DNA from: Rhynchopus euleeides
Lineage: Eukaryota > Euglenozoa > Diplonemea > Diplonemida > Diplonemidae
NCBI GenBank assembly: GCA_963210315.1
Contig: OY723300.1
Location: forward strand, 806,001-870,000
Direction of reading: 5' to 3'
Length of the DNA: 64,000 nucleotides
Shown: one piece after another, positions 42,063-52,183 of the stretch
How positions within the stretch are numbered: the stretch's first letter is position 1
How the letters are laid out: each line of letters starts with the position of its first letter
Translations under genes and position numbers: made by a program
Notes under the pieces: model-generated
Database searches by the model: none
What the model was told of the DNA's origin: nothing
What the model saw: the letters and a program-made list of their open reading frames with translations, nothing else

Positions 42063-42595
42063 CCGTCCCCTGCAGAATAAATGTTAAAAATAAATTCATA
42101 ATTCGAAATGTGGACTCAGAATCCCGGTTTTTAACATTTCTGCTGTAACATTTAAAAGAAATGTTAAAAATAAATCGCGAGAAGTGGCCGGGATAGGGGG
42201 CCAGGTCGTCCGTGCGGGCACATAACATGCATACTTTGCCGCATACACGTGCTGTGCAGTTCATGTGGCTGCGTATCAGGCGTTACCAGTGCGACCTTGG
42301 GTTCCAGAGCCAGCTCCTAGTATCCAGGTGCTCCTGGGTGAGGTGGCGCCAAAGCAGGGGCGTTGCAGTTCCTTGCATTCCAAGCTCATGTGTCACACAG
42401 CTAACCCCTTCCTGGTTAGAACTTGGGCTAGAGAGTGGCGCATTGAGGGGTGGGTCCCATGATCTTCTCCCAAAGCCAACAGGCAGGCTTAACATTTCCA
42501 GAAAATGTTAAAAAGAAAATGTTAAAATTAAATAAATCGGGCATTTTTCCAGAAAGGCGGTTTATAACAAATAACATTTATTCTGCAGGGGACGG
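42063..42595. mobile_element. Element Q: 533-bp MITE nested in G
   Basis: Inverted ends CCGTCCCCTGCAGAATAAAT, TA on both sides (42061-42062, 42596-42597). Subterminal repeats of AAATGTTAAAA occur near both ends. No ORF of note. Confidence 0.85.
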
Positions 42596-42871
42596 TACGC
42601 TCAACGTATAATACGTATAATACGTTATACGCTGGGGGGGTGGAACGTATAGCACAGCCTAGGGGGGGGGGGTTGCAAACGCGGATCAATAAATAGGCTT
42701 CCCCTGCCTGGGCGGACCCAGGCAGGTGCCTCCTCGATTGTTCAGTTTCACTGTGCCTCGCACAATGAAATTGCCTCACACTGTATCTCTCCCAATCCGG
42801 TGGTCCGCCTGACGGATACGCGCTCCATAGCAATACTCGTCATGCGAATCTTCACAATTTAATCATGGCGA

Positions 42872-42947
42872 GCGTTTGCTGTGTTGGATTAGCGGACCCG
42901 CATCGTACAGAGCATCTACGAGAGACGACGCATGAGAACTGATACGC
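42872..42947 (-). repeat. Fragment related to the right end of element L
   Basis: About 75 bp matching 14199-14272 in inverted orientation with about six differences, ending at GTTGGATTAGCGG. It marks a second, decayed location of L-related sequence outside the island. Confidence 0.7.
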
Positions 42948-44747
42948 CAGAGAGAGAGTGAGTGGTGAGAGGGTGCTTGCATTTGTCGGATATTTGTTTG
43001 CTGTCGAGGCGTCTGGCTTTAAGGCGCCATCCCCTTCCCACCCCTGCGTGCGCAGTGTCAGGTGTGACTTTGTTGTGGCGCGCGAAAAAATAATCCAACT
43101 TCCATTCATGCAACGCTTCAATTGCGTCCAAGAGATCAGCAAATCTAATGCGTCTGTTCTCGCGCAAACACCTCAACGAGGCAGAAGGTCTGTGCAGGAG
43201 CCCAGGTATCGCAGTGCCTGGGATTCTCGACACGAAGATACTACCAACGCAAAGGGGGGGGGGGTTTTATGAATTATCGCCAGGCTCTGATAGCGCATGA
43301 AATCATCTGCTCCCCCCCTTCCTTACCTTTTTTCCGGTCCGGGAAACACAAAAAAAATAAACAAGTGAAGAAACAAAACCCTACCCTCCCCCCCCTCCCC
43401 CAGCAGAACCGACCACACATCACATCATGCATATCATCTCTTTTTTTCTCTCTTCGGCCCCTTTTCCCCACCGCCACCCCCACCCCCTGAAAAAGTAAGA
43501 GAAGGGAACCCCCAATCTAACATGTGCGATTCGTGGGAGATGGGGGGTGTGTGTGTGGGCTTGGGTTGGCTGGAGTGTGGTTACTGACCACACGAAGCCT
43601 GCCCTCGCGCTCCCCTGCCCCCTTTCCCCCCTCATCTGACCCTATTTTTGACCTGCCGCCGACAGAACACCGCAGCAGGCCTTTTGTCCATATGGCTGTT
43701 CTGTTGATGTGTGTATAACCGACATCTTGGCTGGGGCATCTTTGCCACGAAGCGACACCACTGATGACAGCGTTATCCAGTTTGAAGTCACGAGCTGGAA
43801 AGCGCGCTGTGTCTCCAGAGGCCTACATCACGAGATCACTTGAGAACAGATCCCTCGATCTCCCGAGATGGTCGATCAAAAGTCACCTGTGATCGCCGGT
43901 AGGTTTTCCTGAATGGTTCCAGGTTGTCATGGTGGCGTGTGTATGACAGTGGGTCGTGTCGGGGGGGGGGGGTCTAGGAGTGTCGGGGCTGGGTGTGATC
44001 TGGATGTTCTGAATTCGGCAGCGTTCTGCCCTGCACAAAATCACATCATTCCATTTGTTGTATCAAGCCAAAGGGTGTTTCCCCACCCCCACCCCACCCC
44101 CCTTCTTTTACTGTGCACCGTAAAAGTCTTTGTCTTCGAGCGGGCTAACCCCGTGCACTGTATGCACCCCGCTGTGTGCTGTGGGGACAGCATCTCAAGT
44201 GAGTTGCTTGGTGTGTTCCGGGCTCCGCCAGAGCATCATCAGGTGTGCAGCTGCATGCCACAGGGTTCCAAGGGTTTTGACTCGAAGGGTCATATTGCGT
44301 CAAGATCGTCTGTGACACAGCACGCTCGACGCGATCTGCGAAACAAGGGTGAAAACGGACGCACACAGCTTGGCCAGAGGCAGGTTCAAACAAAACGGGT
44401 CTTGCCAACCTCTGCGCCAGGTCTTGAAGAGCTACTCGACGACATTTTATTTGGCTGTGTCTCTTACTGCCCACGGGAGGGGTTTGCGAGTTCTCCGGGT
44501 CCTTTGAGGTCAAATGGCCCCTCGTGTGAGAGTATACTCTGTTGCTGGGCCTGCCGGATACCCCTTTGTATCGGAAGGCTCATGTGAAATGGGTGTCCGG
44601 AAGATGCACGATGCGGTCAACTGTTTGTTTTCCCCCCCACCGCGTTCTTTACAAGCGCATACCAGCTGTGTACCTACCCTTTGTCTCAACGCTCCGACCT
44701 CAATCACCAGACAGGTGAGAACCGCTCAGTATGCCGCAGGTCCCGGT

Positions 44748-44793
44748 CAGATTGCACGCATGCCCTGCGATCGCAGGGCATGCGTGCAATCTG
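44748..44793. repeat. 46-bp perfect palindrome
   Basis: Both halves (44748-44770 and 44771-44793) are exact reverse complements with no spacer; the centre is CTGCGATCGCAG. It lies in otherwise gene-poor DNA. No terminal-repeat element was found around it. Confidence 0.9.
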
Positions 44794-47378
44794 GCCCGTC
44801 TCAACTCAGCTTGATCCTGGCGTCAGGTCATGGGTGTCTGGTGTGACGGCACCTCTGCGATTGCCGGGGAGGGGCACTAAGAAACGTAACAAAACTAAAG
44901 GCACGGCAAATAAAGTAAAAATGTGCCGCCGTCGGTTTTCCACACAGCGGTGCCTTCACTGTGCTCCGTGCCCAGCCAGACCGGGCCTTCGATTCTTTTC
45001 CCCCGCCTCCCCTCACACACACAGTTCTTGTGAGAGCTTTGCTGTTCATCGTATAGGGCATGCCACGCGCCCTCCCACCCCCATATTGAGTGCCGTTGTG
45101 CCGAAGGCGGCTGTGTTTCGGCAGATGTTGCCCTCGCACAACTGGCCCTTTCTGTGCAGACCACAAGCCCTCTGTCAACCGCACGGTGTGGGTGTCCGTC
45201 GTGCTATACCAGCGCAAAGGGAGCCAGCGGTACCTCAGTAACATGGCAGCATGGCTGTTTCCTTTTCATGCATCACTTTGTCCGTCATCGAAGCCTGCCC
45301 GATCATGACAGGACGGCAGACCCTTCGCAGTTCTGAGCACAACCTGACTGGACCTCTTTGACTTCCAAGCAGCAGGTTGCATGGTGACATCTAGCTTGCA
45401 CCAACAACCTATTGTGCGTGTTGAGACACTATCCTGCCTCAGAGACACCACCCGGTTCCCATGTGGCCTCGTGAGCACTGCATTTACTGGGGTGCTCAGA
45501 TAAAGCAAGGTTGTTGGGTGGGGTCCAGATTTTAGACGTATATTTGTGGGTTGTGAGGAGTTACCAGTATATGCGTGCAATTCAGACGAGGGACAGATCA
45601 GTGCGTGGTATGACGTCTGGTATTTCTTTGTGTGAATGCACGTCGAGAGTCTGGCCGGAGAGTGAGAGAAAAGGCCTTCGTGTGTCTGCTGTGTGTGTGT
45701 GGCATTTGTATTGGCATTGTCATTGGCCCCACCCCCCCCCCCCCCCCCACCCCTCGCTCGCCAAGAAGCAACTGTTCTGTGCAATCTTTGCACAAACCTC
45801 CCTGCCCCCTTATTCTGTATTGATTCAAAAAAATCTGTATTCATAGCAGCCGCAGGCTGCTGCAGTGGGATGGGGGTGGGGTGGGGTGGGGTATGGGGGT
45901 GGGGGGAGAGAGAGTGTCAGCAGGCAGAAGGACAAATCACACATCTCATACATCATACACCATACACCATCTATACGCCCCCCTCCACTCTCCCCTCCTC
46001 ACACCCTGGAATCAGGTCTGGGTTGAAGACACTCCATTCGTGCTCTGTGGTGTGGGTGCTATGAAAAAGTCCTGAGTGGTGGGTGGGTGGGATGGGGTAG
46101 TCTGCTGGTGCACAGACTGCCCCCGCGCGCTGTCTCCTGTTGTTTTTGTCGACACTTTTTGAATTATTGCCCGCTTTCCAAAATGAATAAAGCAACAAAA
46201 CAAAAATGGCCTTCCCCGTCTTCTCCCCCCCCCCCCCCCCTCTCTCTCTCTCTAGCGATCCCTCTTTGTGAGTTGCGCCAGAGCCAAAACCCAGCCGCCA
46301 TTCCATCGATGTTGTCACGTGTGTGTAACCAATGAAGATCACCACTCAAAATTGGCGTGGTCTCCATTACTCCAAATCCATTCACCTGCGTGTGTGAGGG
46401 AATGTTGAGGGAGGGAGGGGGGACTGGGAGTGTATTCTTTGGAGATCGCATCAAGAGCCCCCCTCATCCCTCCCCCCCCCCCCCCCCAGCGGGTGCCTCG
46501 GCGTTGGCCTGCTTCTCGGGCGCTGCCCTTGATTTATGGATCGGTTTTCCTCCACACACAGACACATACATACTTACCCCCCACCCCCACCCCCAAAGGG
46601 CGGAACATGGGTTCCGTCGAAACGGCAACAGGAACAGCAGCCGCAATGCAACGCCCCAGTGATGGGGGGGGGGGGGTGGTGGGGGTGGGGGGGCGTGAAG
46701 GGTGAAAAGGAAAGCCGGATGGGTGTCTGGCGATGCCCCCTCATGTCCATGCCCCGTCAGACCAGGCGGGGGTGGTCGGGGGTGGGTGGGGTGCTGAAAC
46801 GAAAATAATAATGTGAAAATCTTACTCGTCTTCTGCCAGCAGAGCCCAGTGCTCCTCTTTCAAAAAGCCAGAGGAGCAGTCAAGGAAAGTATCGCCCGAC
46901 AAAATCGTTATGTCTCGGCGAGTGCTGCTGCGGAACAGAAGGGGGATGGTGATGCGTCCGGCTGTGGGGCATGCGCCTCTACAGACAGCGAAGAGCTTTA
47001 CCCCCACTCCACCCCCGCCCCCCTCTGACCCTCTTGCCCACACACTGCATGCTGTCGTCAACACAGGATGGCCAGCTCCCACGCAGAGGTCTCAGGTGCA
47101 GTGGTATGCTGCAGTTTGGGTGCAGTGGAGAGTCGGGGGCTGTGTCGGGCCTGGGCTTTGCACTTCTCTGCAATCACGACGACTACCACCTCCCACTCCC
47201 CACCCCACCCCCCACCCCTTATCGTGTGGGGTTTGAAGCCTTGTTTGCCGTGCATTATAATCAGAGCAACACACAGCCACCGCACCATCCAGGCAGGCGC
47301 GTCTCGAGGCGTAGGGGTGGGAGTGGGTGGTTTCGGGCTGCAGGTGGGTAGTGCTGCTGCCTGCGTACACCCGGCACA

Positions 47379-47914
47379 ATGATCATCCCTGTCAGGTGCT
47401 TCACATGCGCGAAGGTGATCGGGAACAAGCGTGACCAGTTTCTGAACCTCGTGAAGACGGGATACACTGAAGGTGAGGCGCTGGATGCCTGCTGCCTCAC
47501 GAGGTATGCATACAGCACCCCTTTGCGGGAAAGCAAGCGGGTTGCAAAACCCGATGGTGTTCCGGCCTGTCGGGTGCTGTGGGTAAATCACGCAGAAGGA
47601 TCCGCACCAGGCAAGGCGGTGCTTTGTTCAGCGGTGTTCAGCGATAAGAACGCCAAAGCTTTCTGTCGGTTATCCCCTTCTCCATCTTTCTGATTCACCC
47701 ACCGGTTTCATATAGTCCACAACACACTGATACCGACCGCATCACACCACACACCCCACCAAACAGGTACTGCTGCAGGCGCATGATGCTTACTCACGTC
47801 GACTTGGTCCCCATCCTGCTGAAGTACAGTGGTGACCGGAAGAACACACCTGAGAACTTGATCCAGAACCCCACAGCCTACGGTACCGGTTACGACCTGC
47901 AAACAACAGCATGA
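47379..47914 (+). CDS. RPB10: RNA polymerase subunit RPB10/RPABC5, two exons
   Basis: Exons 47379-47503 and 47767-47914 give 90 residues; the phase-2 intron starts GTATGC and ends CAG. RPB10 is the smallest zinc-binding subunit shared by RNA polymerases I, II and III and sits at the base of the two large subunits. The protein begins [17 protein letters not shown] and continues through TEGEALD and RYCCRRM to HVDLV, the family signature. The zinc ligands Cys7, Cys10, Cys44 and Cys45 are all present. The usual length is about 65-75 residues; here some 20 extra residues follow the conserved KY. The intron splits the codon for the Arg before the YCC motif. The identification is very secure; the exact C-terminus rests on the frame after splicing. 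Confidence 0.96.
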
Positions 47915-48984
47915 GCAGTGCCGGAGTGGGGGGGGGGGGGGGGCCGCTGGGGCCCATCCGCGGGCACAGCGCGGTGTGCGTGCGCCTGCCACCGCCCTCT
48001 CACACCCCATCCATCCCTCATCTCGCCATTGGAGTCCTCTGCCCCGAGATGCCTGGGTGGGGTGGGGTGGCTGGGGGATCCTGGTCGGCAGAAGTGTGCC
48101 TCACACACACACACACACACCCCTGTTGCCCTCCCCCCCCGCTGTCCACCGCCACCGCCAACCACAACCCCCCTCCTTCTCCTCCTCCTCACTCGGTCTG
48201 CCAGAAAGCACGCCACTCCCGCAGCGCTCCTCTTCACTCCGCGTCTCTGTTTTTATTGCATTGCTCCAAATGCAAGGCCTGGAGAAAGGGCTCGCTGAAC
48301 GGGTGGTGCCTTCTAGTCCTCTGCGTTTGACGTCAACCGCATCACGATCGACAGGGCAATGCGGGGTGAAGCAACACCACAGTTGCTTGCAGCATCCCGC
48401 CAGGGGTGGGGGGGAGGGAAGAGAAAGAAAAGGGTATTGGGTTTGATGCGGTGCAATGGCAGAGGATGTTGCATCATGTGATCAATAGCGGCCGCTTCGC
48501 GCCGTACAGGTTGCGATGCTGCCTGGCTGTGTGTTCGAAAGTTGGGTAGGGAGGGAGAGGTGTGAGGTGGTGTAGGGTGTTAGGGTTAATATACCGATCG
48601 ATCTAGCCTCGCTCGATCTCAGAGCACTGGGGGGGGGGGGGGGGATGGGAGGGGCTTCAGGGCTTCACTGCAAGTGGATCACTCAGAAGAGGGGGGGGGG
48701 GGGGAAGGAAGGTGTGAGAACAGGGGGCGTGGATGATGGCGCCACCCCCCCGCCGGCGTTTTTTTTGCGCGTTGTTCCCCACCCCCTCCTCTGAAGTTCG
48801 CACACCTTCTGGATGCGGCTGTCTGTCGCGGTGTGTCTAGCTCCCCACTCCGGCAGGGCGTGGGGTAGTTCACCCCCCCCCCCCCCCTCCACATGCCACG
48901 GTGTTGCCACATCCACCGCACCCTCTCTGATCAGGCGCACGGTCGGACCCACAGGAGGCCGAGGCAAAGGGGAGGTCAGGCACA
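47915..48984. other. Intergenic DNA between RPB10 and surface gene 1
   Basis: Long G runs (48630-48645, 48690-48704), C runs and a CA microsatellite near 48102-48120. No further gene recognised; it should hold the RPB10 3' UTR and the promoter of the next gene. Confidence 0.5.
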
Positions 48985-51900
48985 ATGATGTCCGTTGTGA
49001 GCTGCATTACAGCAGCGATGCTGGCAAACGGTATGCGCTGTGTTATTCGTGCAGAGAGTGAGTGGGGCTCGCTTGGGGATATGGCAGTGTGTGGTGATGG
49101 TGGGGTGTCCTTTGTCTGTTTTGTCCGGGTTTAGCGCACGCACTGTCGCCCGTCTTTTTATTTTTATTCCGCGAAGTATTTTCTTTGAGTGCTGATCAGG
49201 GATGTCTTTAAATCATGAGGTTTTCGGCAGATTTTCAGATTCTCAATCGTAAAAAATCCCTGTTTCCCCCCCCCTAAAATGGGGGTGGCACAGCGTCGTT
49301 CTACCACACGCGGGTTTGCGTGAGTACCCCAAAGCAAGGTGGCACCAGAATGTGCCTTCGACTTTTGCCGTGACTCTCATTTGTGAGGCCTTTCCTGTAG
49401 TGGGTGGGGTTTTGCTGTTTCAACTGTTGTGAGTTGTGCGTGGGGCTGGTGGGTGATGGGGAAAATACTAGAAAGTCCTGTCGTGCTGTGGCTGCTTGGT
49501 GGGGCGAGCGCAGCAGGTCTCTCATTTTCTTCTTTATTCACACCAAGGTTGTTCCCATCCTCACAGTTTTTCTTTCTCTGCAGATTTCCCGAGACTGGGA
49601 CCCCCAAAAAAGGGGGAAACCCCCCCAAGAAAAAACAGGGGGGTTTTTTTGGGGGTTTTTTTCCTGGGGCCGAAATCCTCAATCTCAATCATGATTTAAA
49701 TATATCCCTGGTGCTGATTCTCGCCACTCTGATTTTGGCCTGGTTTTTGGGGTGGGTTTGTTCTGTGTGGGGGTGCACAGAAACCAGGAGCTGGCAAATC
49801 AGGCGGTGGCATGTGTCCGGGTGGAAAATCATAACCCATCCACGCACCTTCCCTCCCTCTCCCCTGCCACAGTCCAATATACGCACACCAAAAATGTCGC
49901 CGTCGGCGTCTCCCAGTTCTACCTGGGCATCGGGCGGTACGCGAAGGTGAACAGCCTGACCATCCCCGCTGGCGCCACCGTGCAGGTGGGGTACGAGTCC
50001 ATTGTAGGGGAGACGGTGATTGATGTGAACTGCACTGCGACCCGTTGCACCAACCAGGAAACCTTCTCCATCAACAACCCGCGCAACGCCCAGGCGACGT
50101 GCAAGGTGAAGGACTCCACCGAACTCCCCATCACCGACGTCTCGTGTGTGCTGATCATGGGTGACGGCAACCTGCAGGTGTCGAACGACATCACAGAGGC
50201 GGTGACGCCCGAGACCCCCTACTACTTCAAGTCGATTGGCTTTGAGAAGAGGCACGTATGTCATGTTGTGTGTGGTGATGCGACACATGTGCATGCCCCC
50301 CGCAGTTCTTCATTCAGATCAACACGACTGCGGCGGGCACGCTTCTGTTCAACGCGAGGTATGGCCTGTGATGCAGCATCTCCGCACCGCACCTGGCTGC
50401 AGGGTGAAGTCCCCCGAGGACCTGTACTGCGTTGAGAAGACAGACATCGAGGCGTTCTACGAGGGCGAGCAGTACCCTCAGCCTTCCGACAGCCTGGTGC
50501 GCACCTCGACATTCGTGCCGGCTGTGTCGCCGAACGTCTCTGTCACGAACAACTACCGCGCATTCGACCTGGGGATCTCGTCGGCGATTGAGCTGGGCTG
50601 CCTGCACGTGTTCACCACCCCCCTGGTGAACCTGAGCACTGTGGCGGAGTGCAAGAAGAGCGAGTACGGGACTGACTTCGCGGAGGACCTGGTGACCAAC
50701 GTATGCGTGCCTTGGGCTTGTGACGTGTTGTGTCTGTGTTGCTATTTGTGCTGCTGTTTCCCCTCATGGAGGCGCCCTGCCACAACACCTCCACACACCT
50801 CAGACGCTGCTCACCGTGAGCCTGAGGGACACGTACCCCTGCACCATCCACACCAACACGACGTCCGACCTGGACGCCTACCTGCTGCCTGTGGGGCTGT
50901 TCGGTGACACGGAGACGCAGCGCTCCCTGCTGAACACATGCTGCAAGAAGTACACGGCTGTCGACTGCCAGGCGGTTAACCTGGAGATGTCGGACACCTG
51001 CCTGTGGAACCACCAGGACGAGGTCTGCTACCCCAACTACCACTCCACGTCGCGGGACCTGAAGCGCTTCGTGGGGCTGAACACGAGCCACACGCGCACC
51101 TTCCAGGCGCTCCGCGCCAACACGCCGAAGTCGTCGCTCGTTGCTGACCGTGACATTGTGGTGCGCCAGTACCAGGTGCAGAACGAGCGCAAGTGGCACC
51201 TGATTGTGGAGAACCCCCTGACCGAGGGGTGCTCGCAGGCCGTCGACGTGTCGTTCACCAAGACGAACACAGGTGGCATCTGCGAGCCGTCCGCCAGGGT
51301 ATGCTTAGTTCTTCTTTCGGGTGGGTGCCACCTGTGGCTGTGGTCTGAGTGGCGCATTGCTTCATGCGTGCACAGGGCGACCACCACCACCACCACTGCC
51401 ACTCCCGCCATCCTGTGCACTGTTGTGGGTATTGGGGACCGAGTGTCGCATTTTTGCCCAGCCTGTCGCTTGGGAAGTACCATCCTTCCCTGTGCCAGTA
51501 GGGTGCATGCCGCCTAGCCAAATGCCTCGTCTTCTAATTAAAGACGCGCACGAATGGACCAATGAGATTCCTTCTGTCCCAACCTACTATCTGGCGAAAC
51601 ATCAGTCAAGGGAACGGACTTGAAACTGTCAGCGGGAAAGAAGACCCTGTTGAGTTTGACTCTAGTCTGACTTTGTGCAGTGCAGCTCTCCTGTGCACTC
51701 TATCACCACACCACCACCACCACGCAGAAAATGTGCGACATGCGCGAGCAGCAGTGCATCAAGGGCCAGGGGATCAACCAGGCCTCCCCGTGGCCTGTGT
51801 TCTGGGACTTCTCCAACAAGGACGACGACGAGTACAAGACGTGCAACTGCCTGAAGCAGAAGGAGGTATGGCTCGATGCACCGGCATGCCGCGTCATATG

Positions 51901-52183
51901 GAAGAGGGGTATCGCCACTCTTTGACTGCAGCACCATGAACCATTTTCTGACACTGGGTGGGACTAACTCTGGGTGGAACAATGCCTCTTTGAAATACAC
52001 GCTAACCACACCACAACAACACAGGTGTGCTACCGCAAGAACGGCTGCCTGTCGACGAAGAAGTACGAGCTGATCCTGCAGAACTGCCTGGAGGCGGGGT
52101 GCCAGAACTACTGCAACTCTGGTGCCCCGCTGCAGCTGAGCATGGCAGTCCTGCTGCTCGCCCTCAGCGCCATGCTGCTCTAG
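48985..52183 (+). CDS. GPI-type cysteine-rich surface protein 1, seven exons
   Basis: Inferred exons: 48985-49030, 49873-50255, 50306-50358, 50403-50700, 50804-51298, 51728-51865 and 52025-52183, giving 523 residues; all introns start GTATG and end CAG. Exons 2-7 are well supported by continuous frame. Exon 1 (MMSVVSCITAAMLAN, a plausible signal peptide) needs an 842-bp intron and is less certain. The ectodomain is Cys-rich; the C-terminus has a Cys-dense module (CNCLKQKE, CYRKNGCLSTKK, CLEAGCQNYC) and ends in about 18 hydrophobic residues without a basic tail, the layout of a GPI-anchor signal. It is paralogous to the gene at 58178: both share DLG..S.IEL.CL.V.TTP, GGICEPSAR and the C-terminal module. 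Likely on the cell surface; ligand unknown. Confidence 0.8.

Larger units (their letters stand above)
39824..42659. mobile_element. Element G: TA-flanked, ACGTATAATACGT palindromes, contains F and Q
   Basis: The ends read GGCTGCACTATACGT (left, after removing F) and GGCTGTGCTATACGT (right). TA flanks both sides (39822-39823, 42660-42661). Units of ACGTATAATACG/CGTATTATACGT cluster at 41720-41765 and 42036-42062 and again at 42602-42632. Without F and Q about 415 bp remain and no gene is seen. Confidence 0.8.
42662..47378. other. Gene-poor DNA between the island and RPB10
   Basis: No gene I can support. 42690-43260 resembles pieces of element L: a CCGGTGGTCC..CCTGACGGATACGCG match to 9620-9647, and 42872-42947 matches 14199-14272 inverted. 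A perfect palindrome lies at 44748-44793. Two exon-like pieces follow likely CAG acceptors: about 45155-45244 (VNRTVWVSVVLYQRKGSQRY) and about 46843-47028 (VLLFQKARGAVKESIARQNR). Neither could be linked to other exons, so they are mentioned, not called. Long C and G runs are frequent. Confidence 0.4.

Noticed and set aside
43913-44587. 224-codon open frame
   Set aside because: No recognisable motif; mixed Cys/Pro-rich sequence typical of open frames in GC-rich intergenic DNA here.
48985-49030. Alternative upstream exons for surface gene 1 (for example the hydrophobic frame at about 49690-49770)
   Set aside because: That frame has no usable ATG or matching splice donor; the 48985 exon joins in phase and gives a signal peptide.
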